Part shown: positions 21,532-34,238 of the stretch, piece after piece
Layout: the number at the start of each line of letters is the position of its first letter
Position numbering within the stretch: the first letter of the stretch is position 1
Source: Calendula officinalis
Taxonomy: Eukaryota > Streptophyta > Magnoliopsida > Asterales > Asteraceae
DNA: 64,000 bases
Direction of reading: 5' to 3'
Assembly (NCBI GenBank): GCA_963853835.1
Contig: OY970825.1
Location: 82,297,942-82,361,941, forward strand
Program-made: the position numbers and the translations under genes
The notes under the pieces: model-generated
Told to the model about the DNA's origin: nothing
What the model saw: the letters and a program-made list of their open reading frames with translations, nothing else
The model's database searches: none

Positions 21532-21840
21532 ACTATTTCAGCAAAATTTGTTAGGGATCACCAACTTTGGGGTGAGCATCCTTATGTTGCTTTGGAAAAT
21601 CATGATCTGAGACCCCCATACGGTAAAGTTTTCAATATACGAACACACGGTGATCGAAGGAGGTCCAATGATAGTCATATGGATCATATGACTATCAATG
21701 GTGATTTAGTCGACTTCAAACAGAAGATGGGCATCCACACTAACCAAAATGTCATGTTCACACTTGATCTCGAAGAGAAAAACAACGGTCAAGGACTTTG
21801 GTTCAAGGTTACTTTTCTAAGAATTCAACATGCATGTTTG
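21532..21840 (+). pseudogene. orphan exon, possibly B3 DNA-binding domain fragment
   Basis: A good splice acceptor (TTTTTGTTTCTTTCATCAG) ends at 21531, and an open frame starts at once: TISAKFVRDHQLWGEHPYVA, then PYGKVFNIR, MTINGDLVDFKQKM and NVMFTLDLEE. The spacing of KFVRDH, the central strand and the DF..F.L end is like a B3 domain, but no diagnostic run is exact. No promoter, first exon or later exon was found nearby. What else it could be: a transposon-carried gene fragment. I would not assign a function. Confidence 0.35.
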
Positions 21841-22549
21841 TTAGCTTTGTGTTTAGGTTTTGGTTGTCCTTGTTTTGGTTTTGTTTGTAATAGTTTGTTA
21901 CATATATGTAATGTTTGGATTGTATTGTTATGATAGCCGTAGTGACTCTTCAATCGTTAGTAGTTAGTACTGCAATAGAAAAAAAATACTACCCAACCTA
22001 TTTATTAGACGGGTTGTGTCATAAACGGGTTGACCAAATAAAACATAAATTTATTAAAAAAAAAATAGAAAAAAACATACATAATTAAAGACTAAAATAC
22101 CAAAATAAGTTGATTAGTTGCTAAATACAAACAAAAGTTAACAACTACTAAAAATTGTTCAAAATACAACATGAAAACGTAGCACATTTAACTTCTCATT
22201 TTACTTTCATCATCAATTCATCATGTTCATCTTTTATCTTGTTAGGCATCATCTTTTCACACCATAATATGTACTTCCTCCGATTCAAAATAAGTATTTA
22301 AAATAAATAAATAAATAAATATTAATATATTGTATTATATTATGCATTTAAAAAATATATAATATTTAAACGGGTTGAAAGGTCATAAATGAGTTGTAAA
22401 TTTGAACACAACCAGGCTTGAAAGTTATGACTTAACCCGCTATATTCGGGTTCTAAATGGGTCGGGTTGATAAGTCGGGTTTGATTTTGGCAGCCCTCTC
22501 CGCTAACATAGGGACTTAAAGAGCAACAATATTATCAGTATTAACATAA

Positions 22550-23245
22550 GAGAACAGTACTTATGCTTGATCAGTATTATCTTTTATAGCCGTAGTAAGT
22601 CATCATCCAGTAAAGCTTAGAACTACAATCGTTATTACTACAGATCAATCAATTAGCACTGGAATAATGGTTAATACTGGCCAACGACATAAACGTCGTG
22701 GAGAGCAGTACTTATGCTTGATCAGTATTATTATCTTTGCTAGCTTTAAGCCGAAAGCAAAAATATTGTCTGATTAATGAATATCTACACATATCTTTGC
22801 AGTACGAACACCAAGATATTGCCTGCAAATATGACAAGACCTTTCTTACCATGAACTTTATCTCCAATGGTTAACCTCACAATAGCTTATTATTTCTGTC
22901 ACGTAAACATTTCACTAACCAATAAGCTATTCATTACAATATTTCTAACTAATATGTTAAATTTGTTAAATATGATTAATAATGTAAAATGTCTAAAGTA
23001 CCATCATGTGGATACTTCTGAACCCAGAGCAGCTAAATTCAAACAGAAATTCCAGCAGAAACCACAATCTCAAATATGGAGAGCAGTATTATCTTTGATT
23101 GTCGTAGTAAGTATTATGGTTCATCAGTATTATCTTTGGAAGCCGTAGTAAGTATTATGGTTGATCAATATTATCTTTGATAGCCGTAGTAAGTCTTATG
23201 GTTGAGAATGTATGATATTTGATAGCCGTAGTAAGTCTTCGGATT
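22550..23245. repeat. GATCAGTATTATCTTT / GCCGTAGTAA repeats, copies 2-7
   Basis: Two copies at 22553-22595 and 22702-22742 share the flank CATAAACG.CGTGGAGAGCAGTA with the 18.3 kb copy. Then 23080-23240 holds about four short tandem units reading (T)CAGTATTATCTTTG.. then GCCGTAGTAAGTATTATGG. Between them are AT-rich sequences with no gene. Confidence 0.75.
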
Positions 23246-23510
23246 ATCCCAACAATATTGCTAACCCACACTTTTAAATGCTAGCCAAAATCTAATATAC
23301 AAACAAAATACATGTAACATCAAGACTTTTGAAACGTTTAATGTCATTTTTTGCTTATGAAACGTTGGTCTTAATATCACTTGGAGTGTCACCTCTCAGT
23401 GAAGCAACAAATATGTTAAAACATGATTCTTGAAGCAGCCAAGATGTTAAATCATGATTTTTGAAGCAGCAAAAATATTAAAACAATGATTACAAACCAA
23501 AGATGAAGCT

Positions 23511-23725
23511 CAAATAAGAGGCTTAGGGTAACCCTTATTTGTTGCTTAACACCTCATGAAATCACTCCCTTCCCCTCCTCCTTGTTTCGGCCGAATAGAG
23601 CAAGGCACCAAGCTTTGGTGTTCTTCGTTCTTCGTGTTCTTCGAGTTTCGAAGAACAAGTTCTTTGCTAGGATCAACTAGAAGGTCGCTCGATTTGTTCA
23701 TCATCAGTGGACTTTCTCATAGCGC
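23511..23725 (+). repeat. ~210-bp direct repeat, left copy (possible LTR remnant)
   Basis: From AAATAAGAGGCTTAG to CGATTTGTTCATCAT this is ~90% identical to 26547-26750. It includes CCTCATGAAATCACTCCCTT and CAAGCTTTGGTGTTCTTC. A gag fragment lies between the copies, in the same orientation. Confidence 0.8.
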
Positions 23726-23739
23726 CTAGAAAAATCCGG

Positions 23740-23930
23740 TTTTTTAAACCGGTTTTTTGAAACCGGTTTTTAATCCGGTTCGTGCTTGAGGATGAGTATC
23801 CGGTTTTGATCCGCCGGTTATGAACCGATTCGCTCGATAGACTAAAAAACCGGTTTCAAACCGGTTTTGATCCGGTTTTAAAACCGGTACCGGTTTAAAA
23901 ACCGGTTTCGTTGTGCACCCCTAGTCATAG
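23740..23930. repeat. AACCGGTTTT palindrome cluster
   Basis: More than a dozen CCGGTTT/AAACCGG units in both orientations, ending at GTTGTGCACCCCTAG, which resembles a plant hAT terminal sequence. A related cluster lies at 56930-57120, also ending in GTTTGTGCACCTCTA. Confidence 0.7.
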
Positions 23931-24213
23931 GGTGTAGGGATAATGGTAGGGTTAAGAAAGAATAACCTCTTTACGTTTGGTATAAATTGATTTATAAAAA
24001 CAGTTACCTAAATTCATGCAAATTTGTTTTATTCTTTTTTACTCAATTACTATACTACCCTTTTCATTTAATTTTTATCAAAACACTGATTTGTATTATT
24101 TACAAAATTACCATAATTAATCTTGACCTTTGATGTTAAATCCAATGGCTCAAATTGATTAATAAAAAGTTCTCAGAGTTCTTTTTGAAATCAGAGTTCT
24201 CAATATAACTCTA

Positions 24214-24216
<3 letters not shown>

Positions 24217-24300
<84 letters not shown>
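24217..24300. repeat. (AT)n microsatellite, ~84 bp
   Basis: Uninterrupted TA run. Together with the tract at 24809 it brackets a ~500-bp insert. Confidence 0.97.
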
Positions 24301-24303
<3 letters not shown>

Positions 24304-24455
24304 TTCGGATTTTTCAAATTATATAAAAGTGATTTTAAAAGATAAAATAGTTTGTGCGTATTTTAATTAGTCTAAGTTAAAATACACATGTGTAAATTAG
24401 GTGTAATATGCTTACAAGAATGTTATATGGTTTTAAAGTTATAAATTATATATAA

Positions 24456-26220
<1,765 letters not shown>

Positions 26221-26490
26221 ATGGCAGCAACAACCACAACGACAAGTACCAACAATCTCTCACTTCGCTCGATCCTCGAGAAGGACAAGTTGACTGGGTC
26301 AAATTTTCTCAATTGGGAGCGCAATCTTCGTATTGTGCTCATGCATGAGAGAAAGTGGTATGTCTTGGAGAGAGCAGTACCAAATATCCCTGCCGTAAAT
26401 GCTAGAGCTGAAACGAGGCAAGCTTATGATAAGCATGTCAGTGATGCACTCGATGTGAGCTGTCTGATGCTCGCCACTAGGAAAGTTTAA
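26221..26490 (+). pseudogene. copia gag N-terminal fragment
   Basis: 89 codons starting MAATTTTTSTNNLSLRSILE, then KLTGSNFLNWERNLRIVL and a Trp-Tyr-Val-Leu segment; this is the start of a copia gag of the UBN2 type. The frame ends after ~90 codons, where a full gag would run ~250-400. No zinc knuckle or pol follows. A ~210-bp repeat lies on both sides (23511 and 26547), so this may be a non-autonomous element with a gag remnant. Confidence 0.7.
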
Positions 26491-26539
26491 TTAAAGATCT
26501 AATCTTAATTAAACTAGAGGGTTCTAAGCGCAACTTATT

Positions 26540-26760
26540 TAAGTATAAATAAGAGGCTTAGCCTTATTTGTTGCTTAACACCTCATGAAATCACTCCCTT
26601 CCCCTCCTCCTTGTTTCGGCTGAATAGAGCAAGGCACCAAGCTTTGGTGTTCTTCATTCTTCGTGTTCTTCATGTTCTTCGGGTTTCAAAGAACAAGTTC
26701 ATTGCTAGGATCAATTCGAAGGTCGCTCGATTTGTTCATCATAGTAGACTTTCTTAAGCA
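26540..26760 (+). repeat. ~210-bp direct repeat, right copy, with TATA box
   Basis: It matches 23511-23725. Just upstream AGTATAAATAAG (26541-26552) is a good TATA box, which fits an LTR promoter. Sequence to ~27100 continues with no homology to the left copy. Confidence 0.75.
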
Positions 26761-27550
26761 AACTTAAGGTATGTTTTGGGAAACCTTTTTTCCCTCTCCC
26801 CTCTTGTGCGATCGGACGAACCAAGATCTTGGTTAGTGTTCGACGAACACACACAAGCCGTGTGTGTGTTCGGGTCTTTCGTACAAGGTTTCTTCTTGTT
26901 AATCAAGTTTTATTTCCAAGTTCCTATAATCCTTTAGGGTTTAAGGATTAGGTTCAATCTCAGTTCCGCTTTTAGGGATTGAACTAGCTAGTTGGTTTAA
27001 CCGGTCAAGAACACCATCATGTTCTTACCAGTATGGTTCGAACCAAGTGACTATGTGGTCGACCTAATGGGTTGATCAGTGTTATGAAACCCTTCAGTTA
27101 TCATATGCCCCAGAGGCATACGCTAGAAACATTCAACTAAAAATTAGTGGTAAAATTTTATATGATCCTCACTAATTATGTGAAAGCCTCAGTTTACTTT
27201 AATCCTGGATTCGCCACTGGTTGCAAGTAAGATGAATCATATACACAACCAGTCGAGTGTATTCTGGACAATAATGAGTGGATTTTTATATGACGCTCAA
27301 AAGATTGTTTACATTAACAAATATTTCAGTTGAACGTCTAGTTGTATGTGCGATATGACAATCTAAAAACTTTATGACAAAAATAATTTTGGAAATTTAT
27401 GGATCGTTAAATCAACTTTGTATAAGAATTATTAAAATAAAACTAATAATGTAAATAAAAAATTTAAAAATTAATTACATTTGTTGTATATAAAACAAAA
27501 ATTATTTTAATAATAACAGTTAAAGGAAAATATCACTTTTAGTTATAATA
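26761..27550. other. non-coding, includes a GCCCCAGAGGCATACG palindrome
   Basis: At ~27104 ATATGCCCCAGAGGCATACG resembles the palindromic ends of the 45.7 kb MITE. Nothing else is supported. Confidence 0.4.
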
Positions 27551-27612
27551 TACTTCTTATGATTCAACATATGTGATACATTTTTTTATTTTTTTAGTGT
27601 CAAAATAAGTAA

Positions 27613-28205
27613 TACTTTCTCCGTCCGACAAAAAAGTTTACATTTTTTTTTTGACACAAGATTTTAGGAGATAGTTATTGGTGGGGTCCTTAGACTACTC
27701 CCATTGGTATGGATTGGGTTGGGTCACCACATCAAAATAATGAAAAAAATAAATGAGGGTCACCAAAAGAGGTAACCTAGGTTGGTGGAGGAGACCAAGG
27801 TCATATGAGGGTCACCATTAATTTATTCTTTCTTTTTCTTTTTAATGTGAGGTGTAATTTTGTGATTGGTTGTTTTGATTTTAATAAGTAATAAAAGTTT
27901 AGGTTGAGTTGGGTTGTTAATGTGTGTGAAAAATAAGATTGGGTTGAGTTGTGCAGGTGAAAGAGAGAGATATTATTTTTTAATGAAAAAGTTGGGTTCG
28001 GTTGGGTTGCTAATGGTGATAGTTTTAGTAATACTTTTGATTAAAATATAAGGTTAGATTTGAGAGAGAAAGTGTTTTACTAGTCGAATAATTGTAATAA
28101 TATTATTTTATTAAGTGGTCCCCTTGAATTTGAGAAATGTAAATTTTTTTGTGGAATAAAATATTAAAGAGAAATGAGAATTTTTTTTATGTGACAGATG
28201 AAGTA
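27613..28205. mobile_element. middle Stowaway MITE, itself interrupted
   Basis: Ends TACTTTCTCCGTCCGACAAA and TGTGACAGATGAAGTA with TA duplications. The halves on either side of 27693-28024 match the uninterrupted copy at 53039-53296 (GGAGATAGTTA.TGGTGGGGTC, then GTAATACTTTTGATTAAAAT). Confidence 0.8.
27693..28024. mobile_element. inner Tourist-like MITE
   Basis: TTA duplications at 27690-27692 and 28025-28027 flank imperfect inverted ends GACTACTCCCATTGG and CTAATGGTGATAGTT. The 53 kb copy of the host MITE lacks this insert, which shows the empty site. TTA target choice points to PIF/Harbinger. Confidence 0.75.
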
Positions 28206-28813
28206 TATTCTAATAATTTATCTTTGGTGGAAGGTAATGTAACCTACATCTCTTAACTATATTTTTTTAATATAGTGAAATAACTAATTTACATTGACTT
28301 TATTTTTAAACATTATTAACCTCATTTTATTCCAAAAATGTAAGAATTATCCTCTACTAACTATCCAATTTAATCTAATAAATATAATGTAATACTCATC
28401 AAAATACTCAGTTTCAAAAACCATGAAACGAAGTATCACTTAATTTTAAATTGGAGAAAGTATGAATTTATTAATTATATAAGAACATAAAAGTTTTGTT
28501 TAAATCATCATTTTTGAAAAAGATAGAGATTTTAAATATTAAAGTTTATGTTAATAAATTTACATTTCGGAAACATTAAAATTGGGCAAAATGCATAGAA
28601 GGGTAACATACTTTCTATAGAAATTCATTTAGGGGTATGTACTTTTATTTTGCTCATTAAAGGATAACTTACTTTCATAAATATATATAAAAGGGTAAAA
28701 ACAACTTGCTTAGCATGTTTTCATTACTTCTTCCAGCCAAAAAATAACCTTTGATAAATAATAAAAGTCACATAAATAATACTAGTAATCAATAATAAAA
28801 ATTTTAAGAGTTA

Positions 28814-29142
28814 TTAGAGTTCCATTAAAATCTTAAGAGTCATATAAATGATACTAACAATCAATAATAAAAACCTTTGATTCCTTTTGCTTTCTTCAAA
28901 CTTAAGTCTAATGCTTGGGCATAATTCATCAACCCATTTTTCACTCTTGGATCTCATATCTACAATGCTTTGCATATTGCATAATACATATTTTAATTTC
29001 TTCAAGCATATCAATTATTGGTCTCCTTCTCGAGGTAAGAATGAATGAATTGAAGCATTCTGATATCCCATTTTCCAGTGCATCACAATCGACACCGGTA
29101 TTAAAAAATGCTCTACTCCAAGTATGTAATGCTCTGGTGCAG
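28814..29142 (-). pseudogene. MULE (MuDR) transposase C-terminal fragment
   Basis: On the minus strand, from 29142 downward: ALHTWSRAFFNTGVDCD, SECFNSFIL, RRPIIDMLEEIK, then in a shifted frame KWVDELCPSIRLKFEESKRN. This order (WSRAFF, ESFNS, PI..LLE.IR, CP.I...L) is the C-terminal part of plant Mutator transposases. The catalytic core is absent and the frame is broken. Confidence 0.75.
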
Positions 29143-29174
29143 TTTTTGGTTGGAAGAAGAAATGAAAACCTACC

Positions 29175-29285
29175 AAAGTGCCAATGGCCTAGTGGTAAAT
29201 GAATACCTTGAGGTTGTGGGTTTAAGTCTCATAGTTGACATAGGTGAATTTAGGAGTATATTAGGTTGTCGTTCAAAAAAAAAGT
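29175..29285 (+). mobile_element. tRNA-derived SINE inside the MULE
   Basis: The Pol III A box TGGCCTAGTGGT (29185-29196) and a B-box-like GGTTTAAGTCTC (29219-29230) have tRNA-like spacing. An A-rich run follows at ~29274. It lies in the MULE, so it is the younger insertion. Confidence 0.6.
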
Positions 29286-29616
29286 AATGAAAACCTGCTA
29301 AGCAAGTCATTTTTACCCTTTTATATACATTTATGAAAGTATGTTACCCTTTAGTGAGCAAAACAAAAGTACATAACCCTAAATGAATTTTCAAAGAAAG
29401 TAGGTTACCCTTATACGCATTTTGCCCCATTAAAATTCAGTAAATTATATAATTTTAACAAAGTTGATTAGAAGGGGGAAATGATAGATCCCTACCACTT
29501 GGGAAGAATATGATATATGCATTCTATTCGCCTACAATTAATAAATAGAAAAATAGCATTAAAACACTCACAAATTTTGATTGGTTGAGTTATTATTCTA
29601 ACTGTTGATAATGTTA

Positions 29617-29814
29617 TACTTCCTTTATTCTAACTTTGTTGTCCATTATAAAAAAACACACAATTTAAAAAAATACATTAATTATACTATGTTATTAATT
29701 AAATATCTCTTTCCTACTTAAATGTCTTTTAGTTAATTGAAATTTTGAAAAGACAGTATCTATGGGACAAACTAAAATAGTATACTAACCAATAAAAATA
29801 GGACGGAAGAAGTA
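29617..29814. mobile_element. Stowaway MITE, copy C
   Basis: TA-flanked, ends CTTCCTTTATTCTAA and ATAGGACGGAAGAAG; a diverged relative of the copies at 11193 and 11905. Confidence 0.7.
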
Positions 29815-30072
29815 TATAATTGGCTTAATTGGCATTTGACACATCACACAACCAATCCCACCTTACCCCGTAACTCTATTTCTTCACAAGTATATACCTT
29901 GCAAAGGAAGTTTTACTATTGATAAGTAGCATGGTGTTCTCACATTTCCCATTTTTAATACTACAATATAACCTAGTACTTTCTAAATGGTCCATAAAAG
30001 TTACCTTAAAAAAAAAATTGGATGAGAATCTGTTCATATGTGAAATGTACACCATAAATTCATAAATTATAA

Positions 30073-30088
30073 TTAGGGCCGGCCCTAA
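30073..30088. repeat. 16-bp palindrome TTAGGGCCGGCCCTAA
   Basis: A perfect palindrome with the AGGGCCGGCCC core common at ends of plant DNA transposons. The partner end was not found; 30090-30600 is otherwise AT-rich non-coding. Confidence 0.6.
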
Positions 30089-30601
30089 GGAGAGATACTG
30101 TAGGCCCAAAATTATAGTACATCCATTTTTAAATTAGAGGTTTCACGATAGAAAAGTTACTATTATTTAAAAAAATACGGACTTTATATTATAAAAAAAA
30201 AAGTTTTGATAATGACATCTTTTAAGATTGTCAATAAGAATGAATATTTTGTTTTTAAGAAGAGTTTTTTGTTGATTTAATTGAATTTGTAGTTAAATAT
30301 CTCTAGAAAGATGGAAGAAAGTCTACTAATGAAGATTAATATAGATTAAAGTTGCATGATAATTGGATATATCTAGGAATATTATTTCTTATCTAGTGTT
30401 GTTATTATTAAAACCCTTAAAAAATATAATATGTGTTGGCTTAATAGCATGAAATTCCGCTTAGGATCCCAACAAACTTAAACCAACCTAATCATAATGA
30501 ATCAAGCAAATTACTGATTTAATTTTATAATGAAACTTAAACAAGGTACCACCAACACAATTACCGCCTGTGTTTTTTTATTGGTTTTTGCACTATTTCA
30601 C

Positions 30602-32180
30602 CTAAACAATTTTTGTGTCGACTTGAGAACGCCTTGCAAACCTACCCCCTATTCTAGGCCGATTTTGTGCGAATGTTTTTCTCGAGGTATATTGTATTTT
30701 TTTCTCGTATTTTCTTGTTTTCTTTTTTTCGATATAACGTAAGACTCTTTCTTGTCTGCTCATTGGAGGGAATTTAAAGAACTTTTTATATGCATTTTGT
30801 GAAATTAGTTGTTGTGTTCCTTCTGATGATGACTTTGGTTGGCTTCCAACTGTTTCTTCTAGAAGATTTCCAGAATAAAATGGCAACTGGTTTAGTCCGC
30901 CTTCTCTTGGAAAACTTGTGTTTGAGAAGCTGTTGATGTCAGCAACAGTTGGCAGTAGAGATGCCTAAATTAAAAGAGAGAAATTGTTCAAGGTGGAAAC
31001 AAGTCTGATTCGGGTTGTAATAGATTGATAATGGGTTAAATTATTTAAAAATGACTAAAAATTAAACAGGTCAAAAGTCACTAAACATGTACTCAACGTC
31101 TTGAATTGTTTTATTTAAATATATAATAGAAAATGAATAAATAAGAGCATTTACAATGGTTAACCTCTTCAATTACTTATTATTTCTGGCACATCATTTA
31201 ATAATCTATTAATTAAAAACATCTCCAATGGTTAACATTTCCAAAGACTTTTTCTTATTTATATTACTAATTTACATTTATCTATATCAAATATTTTATA
31301 AATGTCCCTCACTTTATTAATATAACTAAAAACATACCATAAAAAAACAAAATTAATCATCATGTGTAATCTTTCTTAAAAAGTATTGAAATATGATAAA
31401 ATTATAATTATAGTTATAGAAATAAAAAATGATTCACATATAACTATATAGGGGTTTAAAATGTAAAATTGTTAAACATAAGGATTAAAAAAATCAAACA
31501 ATGAAAGATGATTAAGTGGTTGGAGCGACCTCCTAGAAAAGTCCTATGTTCCAATAGTAAAAAGTCATTTTAGAGGTTATTTAAATAATAATAATCTGTT
31601 AAAAAACCTAACCGAAGTTACCATATTTTACCCAAATTCATTTAGACAACTGGGAATGGCTCCAAAGGTAATGTATTATTTAATAGATGAAAACTTAAAT
31701 GAAACAATCAAGTAGTTAGCTTCAAATATGGCAACTATGTTTTTTCCTTGGTATATTTCACATGCATGTCAATAAGATCATATTATTGGAATGAAAATCA
31801 AGTCATAGAATCTTATGACAAGAAGCACGTATAGGGCAAATAGGTAAATACCTCATCGAGAATAGCATAACTTCCATTGTAATTTACCGGAAAACCCATC
31901 TGATTAAACTGATTTCCACTGTTTTGTTCTTGGCGATTGAGAAGCAACCAAGAATCAATTTCATCTGTAGCCATTTGATCACCAACTTCCTGATCATTTT
32001 CTACATGAAAGATAGGGTTAACAGGATTGTTAACATCAGAGAAGCCCGATACGGGATTTTGAGGGGCAAATTGGTAATTTGGCAGTACATTATTGCACCA
32101 CCGGTTGGAGGAAGCATACAAAGTTGCATGGCAACCGGTACACAAACTGACACTCTGGCAATACACATAACAAAAATATC
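30602..32180 (-). CDS. CONSTANS-like (CCT domain) gene, two visible exons, poor B-box
   Basis: The 3' exon 30964-30602 follows an acceptor TTTAATTTAG and encodes ASLLPTVADINSFSNT.., then a CCT domain (RQERVLRYIEKKKTRKYEKK, ASRK-like TSRKTFAQNRPRI, GGRFARRSQ), ending in TAG. The upstream exon 32180-31852 runs from acceptor CTTTTTCAG to donor GAG|GTATTT, phase 0 to phase 0. It encodes CQSVSLCTGCHATLYASSNR, a half B-box lacking the Asp/His ligands, then EIDSWLLLN. Intron ~887 bp. CCT proteins of this class enter the nucleus and act with NF-Y factors in flowering or light control. No proper first B-box exon or start was found, so it is either truncated or its 5' part lies further upstream. The CCT closest in feel is CO group I; gene identity is not certain. 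Confidence 0.65.
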
Positions 32181-32374
32181 CTGAAAAAGAAAATTGGGAT
32201 AAGGACCGTTTGAAAAGGAAATGGGATGCCAACAAAGAGATGTTATTTATGTGCATCCATAAGAATCACAAACATAATAACACAAGGAATGTTGTTATTA
32301 AACAGAGAATTTGGAGATGAAAATGAAAATGAATGATGATGTCATCAATATCAGTGCTGAATGATGCAAGCTCA

Positions 32375-33375
32375 CTTTATCTGTCCATTCATGGTAGCCA
32401 ATTGCAAGCTTCCTCCTGATTCGCCCACTGCATAATATGCACCTGTTCAAAAATATATAAGCATAGATACGTAAACTTGTAAGTATATCAGCGATTTAAT
32501 GCATAATTAACCCACTAAAAATTCTTCTTTTTTTAGACCATTATTGAAATAATATTGTTTTTGCAATCACAATAATATTTGCAGTAAACCAAACCCAAGC
32601 AGGTCTGTTTCAACCCATAACAAATCCCAACCCGTTTTTCAACGTTCTTAACCGCCTTATTTTGCCACCTCTTAAAAAAACTATGATCAGGTCAGTGATC
32701 AGTTACTTAGTTACCTGTCTGAAAATTTGAAGAACATGAGATGTAGAAAATAACTCCGCTTTTTATTTGTATTATCCAACAATGTTCCATCCAAATGTAC
32801 TGGAAACAACAGGAATGCTTCCATGCGTCCATGTTTGTTCTGGTGTACCCTAGCTAAGAGATTATAAGCATCATAATACATAAGCTTTATGATCTTTACT
32901 TAAAGTTGTAACAACATTTCATATAATCACAAACCTCATAACTAACAAGCTACCTTTACTTGAATAATGGCATGATAGCAGATTCGGATGGCAAAACAGT
33001 GATGATACACGGATCTCTTCCTTCACCAAATCCAACTGAATCATTGTTCTGAATCAAAACTTTCTCCATAGCATCAGTTCCAGAAGATAAATCATCATTC
33101 ATCTGTAAAATCCATAATGATCTCCCTTAATCATAACATCTCACACCAAAACAGAGATCAAATCAATTCACAACTATAACTAAATCAATAGATACAATGC
33201 AGATCCTTCAAAATTCGTAACCCTAGAAATTAGAATCGCAAATTAGGGATTTGTATTTACCGGAGATATGAGATGGATCTTTGAATTTTTTGGAGACTCC
33301 GGCGGCAGTGATGACCTCCGTGACTATGTTAACGGCGTTGTATAGTGCGTTAAGACCGGAAAGAGAGAACCTCAT
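32375..33375 (-). other. unrecognised multi-exon candidate
   Basis: Possible first exon from ATG near 33375 (MRFSLSGLNALYNAVNIVTE, then ITAAGVSKKFKDPSHISG). Then come exon 33112-32960 (after TTTTACAG; GFGEGRDPCIITVLPSESA) and a stretch at ~32875-32730 in one of two frames. A last exon at ~32437-32375 (AYYAVGESGGSLQLATMNG) follows an AACAG acceptor. Codons look real and splice sites are plausible. I recognise no family, and the exon joins are uncertain. Confidence 0.35.
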
Positions 33376-34034
33376 TTGTACACCTAATTAACGGCAAATG
33401 GTAATGGTGATGATCTCGTGTAACTATAGAGCCTAAACCCTAAAAATTAAGAGATGATACTAGAAAAATTGGTAGGCTTATGGATACGAAGAAAAATTAG
33501 GAAGAAATATCATTTCTCAACTATAAAATCCTCTCTTTCTGTTTGTATTATGGTATCGGAAACGATTGTTGAAAGATGGATTCATGTGTAATGTGTTGGA
33601 TCTACCAGTGATTTGTTAGTGTTTATATGTTTGAGGTTAATGAAATCTCGTGAAATTAAGAACAGATCAACGTCAGATTTGAAGCTGATTATAAATTGAG
33701 TACTGAATACGTATAATCGTATAATCATGGCGCAAATTGCATGATGTTGAATGAGGATGACATATAAAAAATTTTGCGATAATAAATCCATTATTCCATT
33801 GGTTACAACTTACAAAAGTCGTTGCATAAAATAGTTGCAACCACAAGAATGATGTGTTGGTGATCAACTAATATTTCTCAAGAAAATCGTGAGGTGCTTA
33901 AAAATGAAATGAGAAATGTTATTTCGTACCATTTGTGTTTGCTTAAACCGAATGTCAAAATCAAAGTTACGGAGTAATACAAAGTTACTATTGACTTGTT
34001 TAAGTCCAACTAAATATTACGGAGTAATATAAAG
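33376..34034. other. intergenic, no supported feature
   Basis: AT-rich, short competing ORFs only. It may include the promoter of the minus-strand candidate at 33375. Confidence 0.35.
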
Positions 34035-34037
34035 TTA

Positions 34038-34235
34038 GGTGATGTTTGGTAATATCTGAATGACGCAAATGTCTGAATGATTCAGACTTCTCTTTAATCT
34101 GTCTGATTAAGAGGCAGAGCATGTTCAATTTTTTATTCAGAGTCTGATTAAGAGGTCTTACCAAACGTTCTGAATATGTGCGATTAAGAGGTTGTCTTCT
34201 GAACTGAATCAATAAGAGGCTTACTAAACAACATC
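34038..34235. mobile_element. Tourist-like MITE, 198 bp
   Basis: TTA duplications at 34035-34037 and 34236-34238. Ends GGTGATGTTTGGTA and TACTAAACAACATC are inverted with few mismatches. The interior repeats GATTAAGAGG and TTCTGAA words. Confidence 0.7.
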
Positions 34236-34238
34236 TTA

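Larger units (their letters stand above)
27551..28462. mobile_element. outer Stowaway-like MITE, interrupted
   Basis: TA-flanked ends TACTTCTTATGATTCA.. and ..AAATTGGAGAAAGTA. When 27613-28205 is removed, the two halves join into one element that aligns with the intact relative at 58806-59125 (shared AATAAGT(A/G)ATA, AATTTATCTTTGG and CCTC.CTAACTATCCAAT words). Confidence 0.7.
28584..29428. mobile_element. MULE with ~130-bp terminal inverted repeats
   Basis: Perfect 9-bp duplications ATTAAAATT at 28575-28583 and 29429-29437 mark a Mutator-type insertion. Left end GGGCAAAATGCATAGAAGGG and right end (inverted) GGGGCAAAATGCGTATAAGG agree over ~130 bp through to CTTGCTTAGCA. Total 845 bp. It keeps a piece of transposase and has a SINE inside, so it is a deleted, non-autonomous copy. 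Confidence 0.88.
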
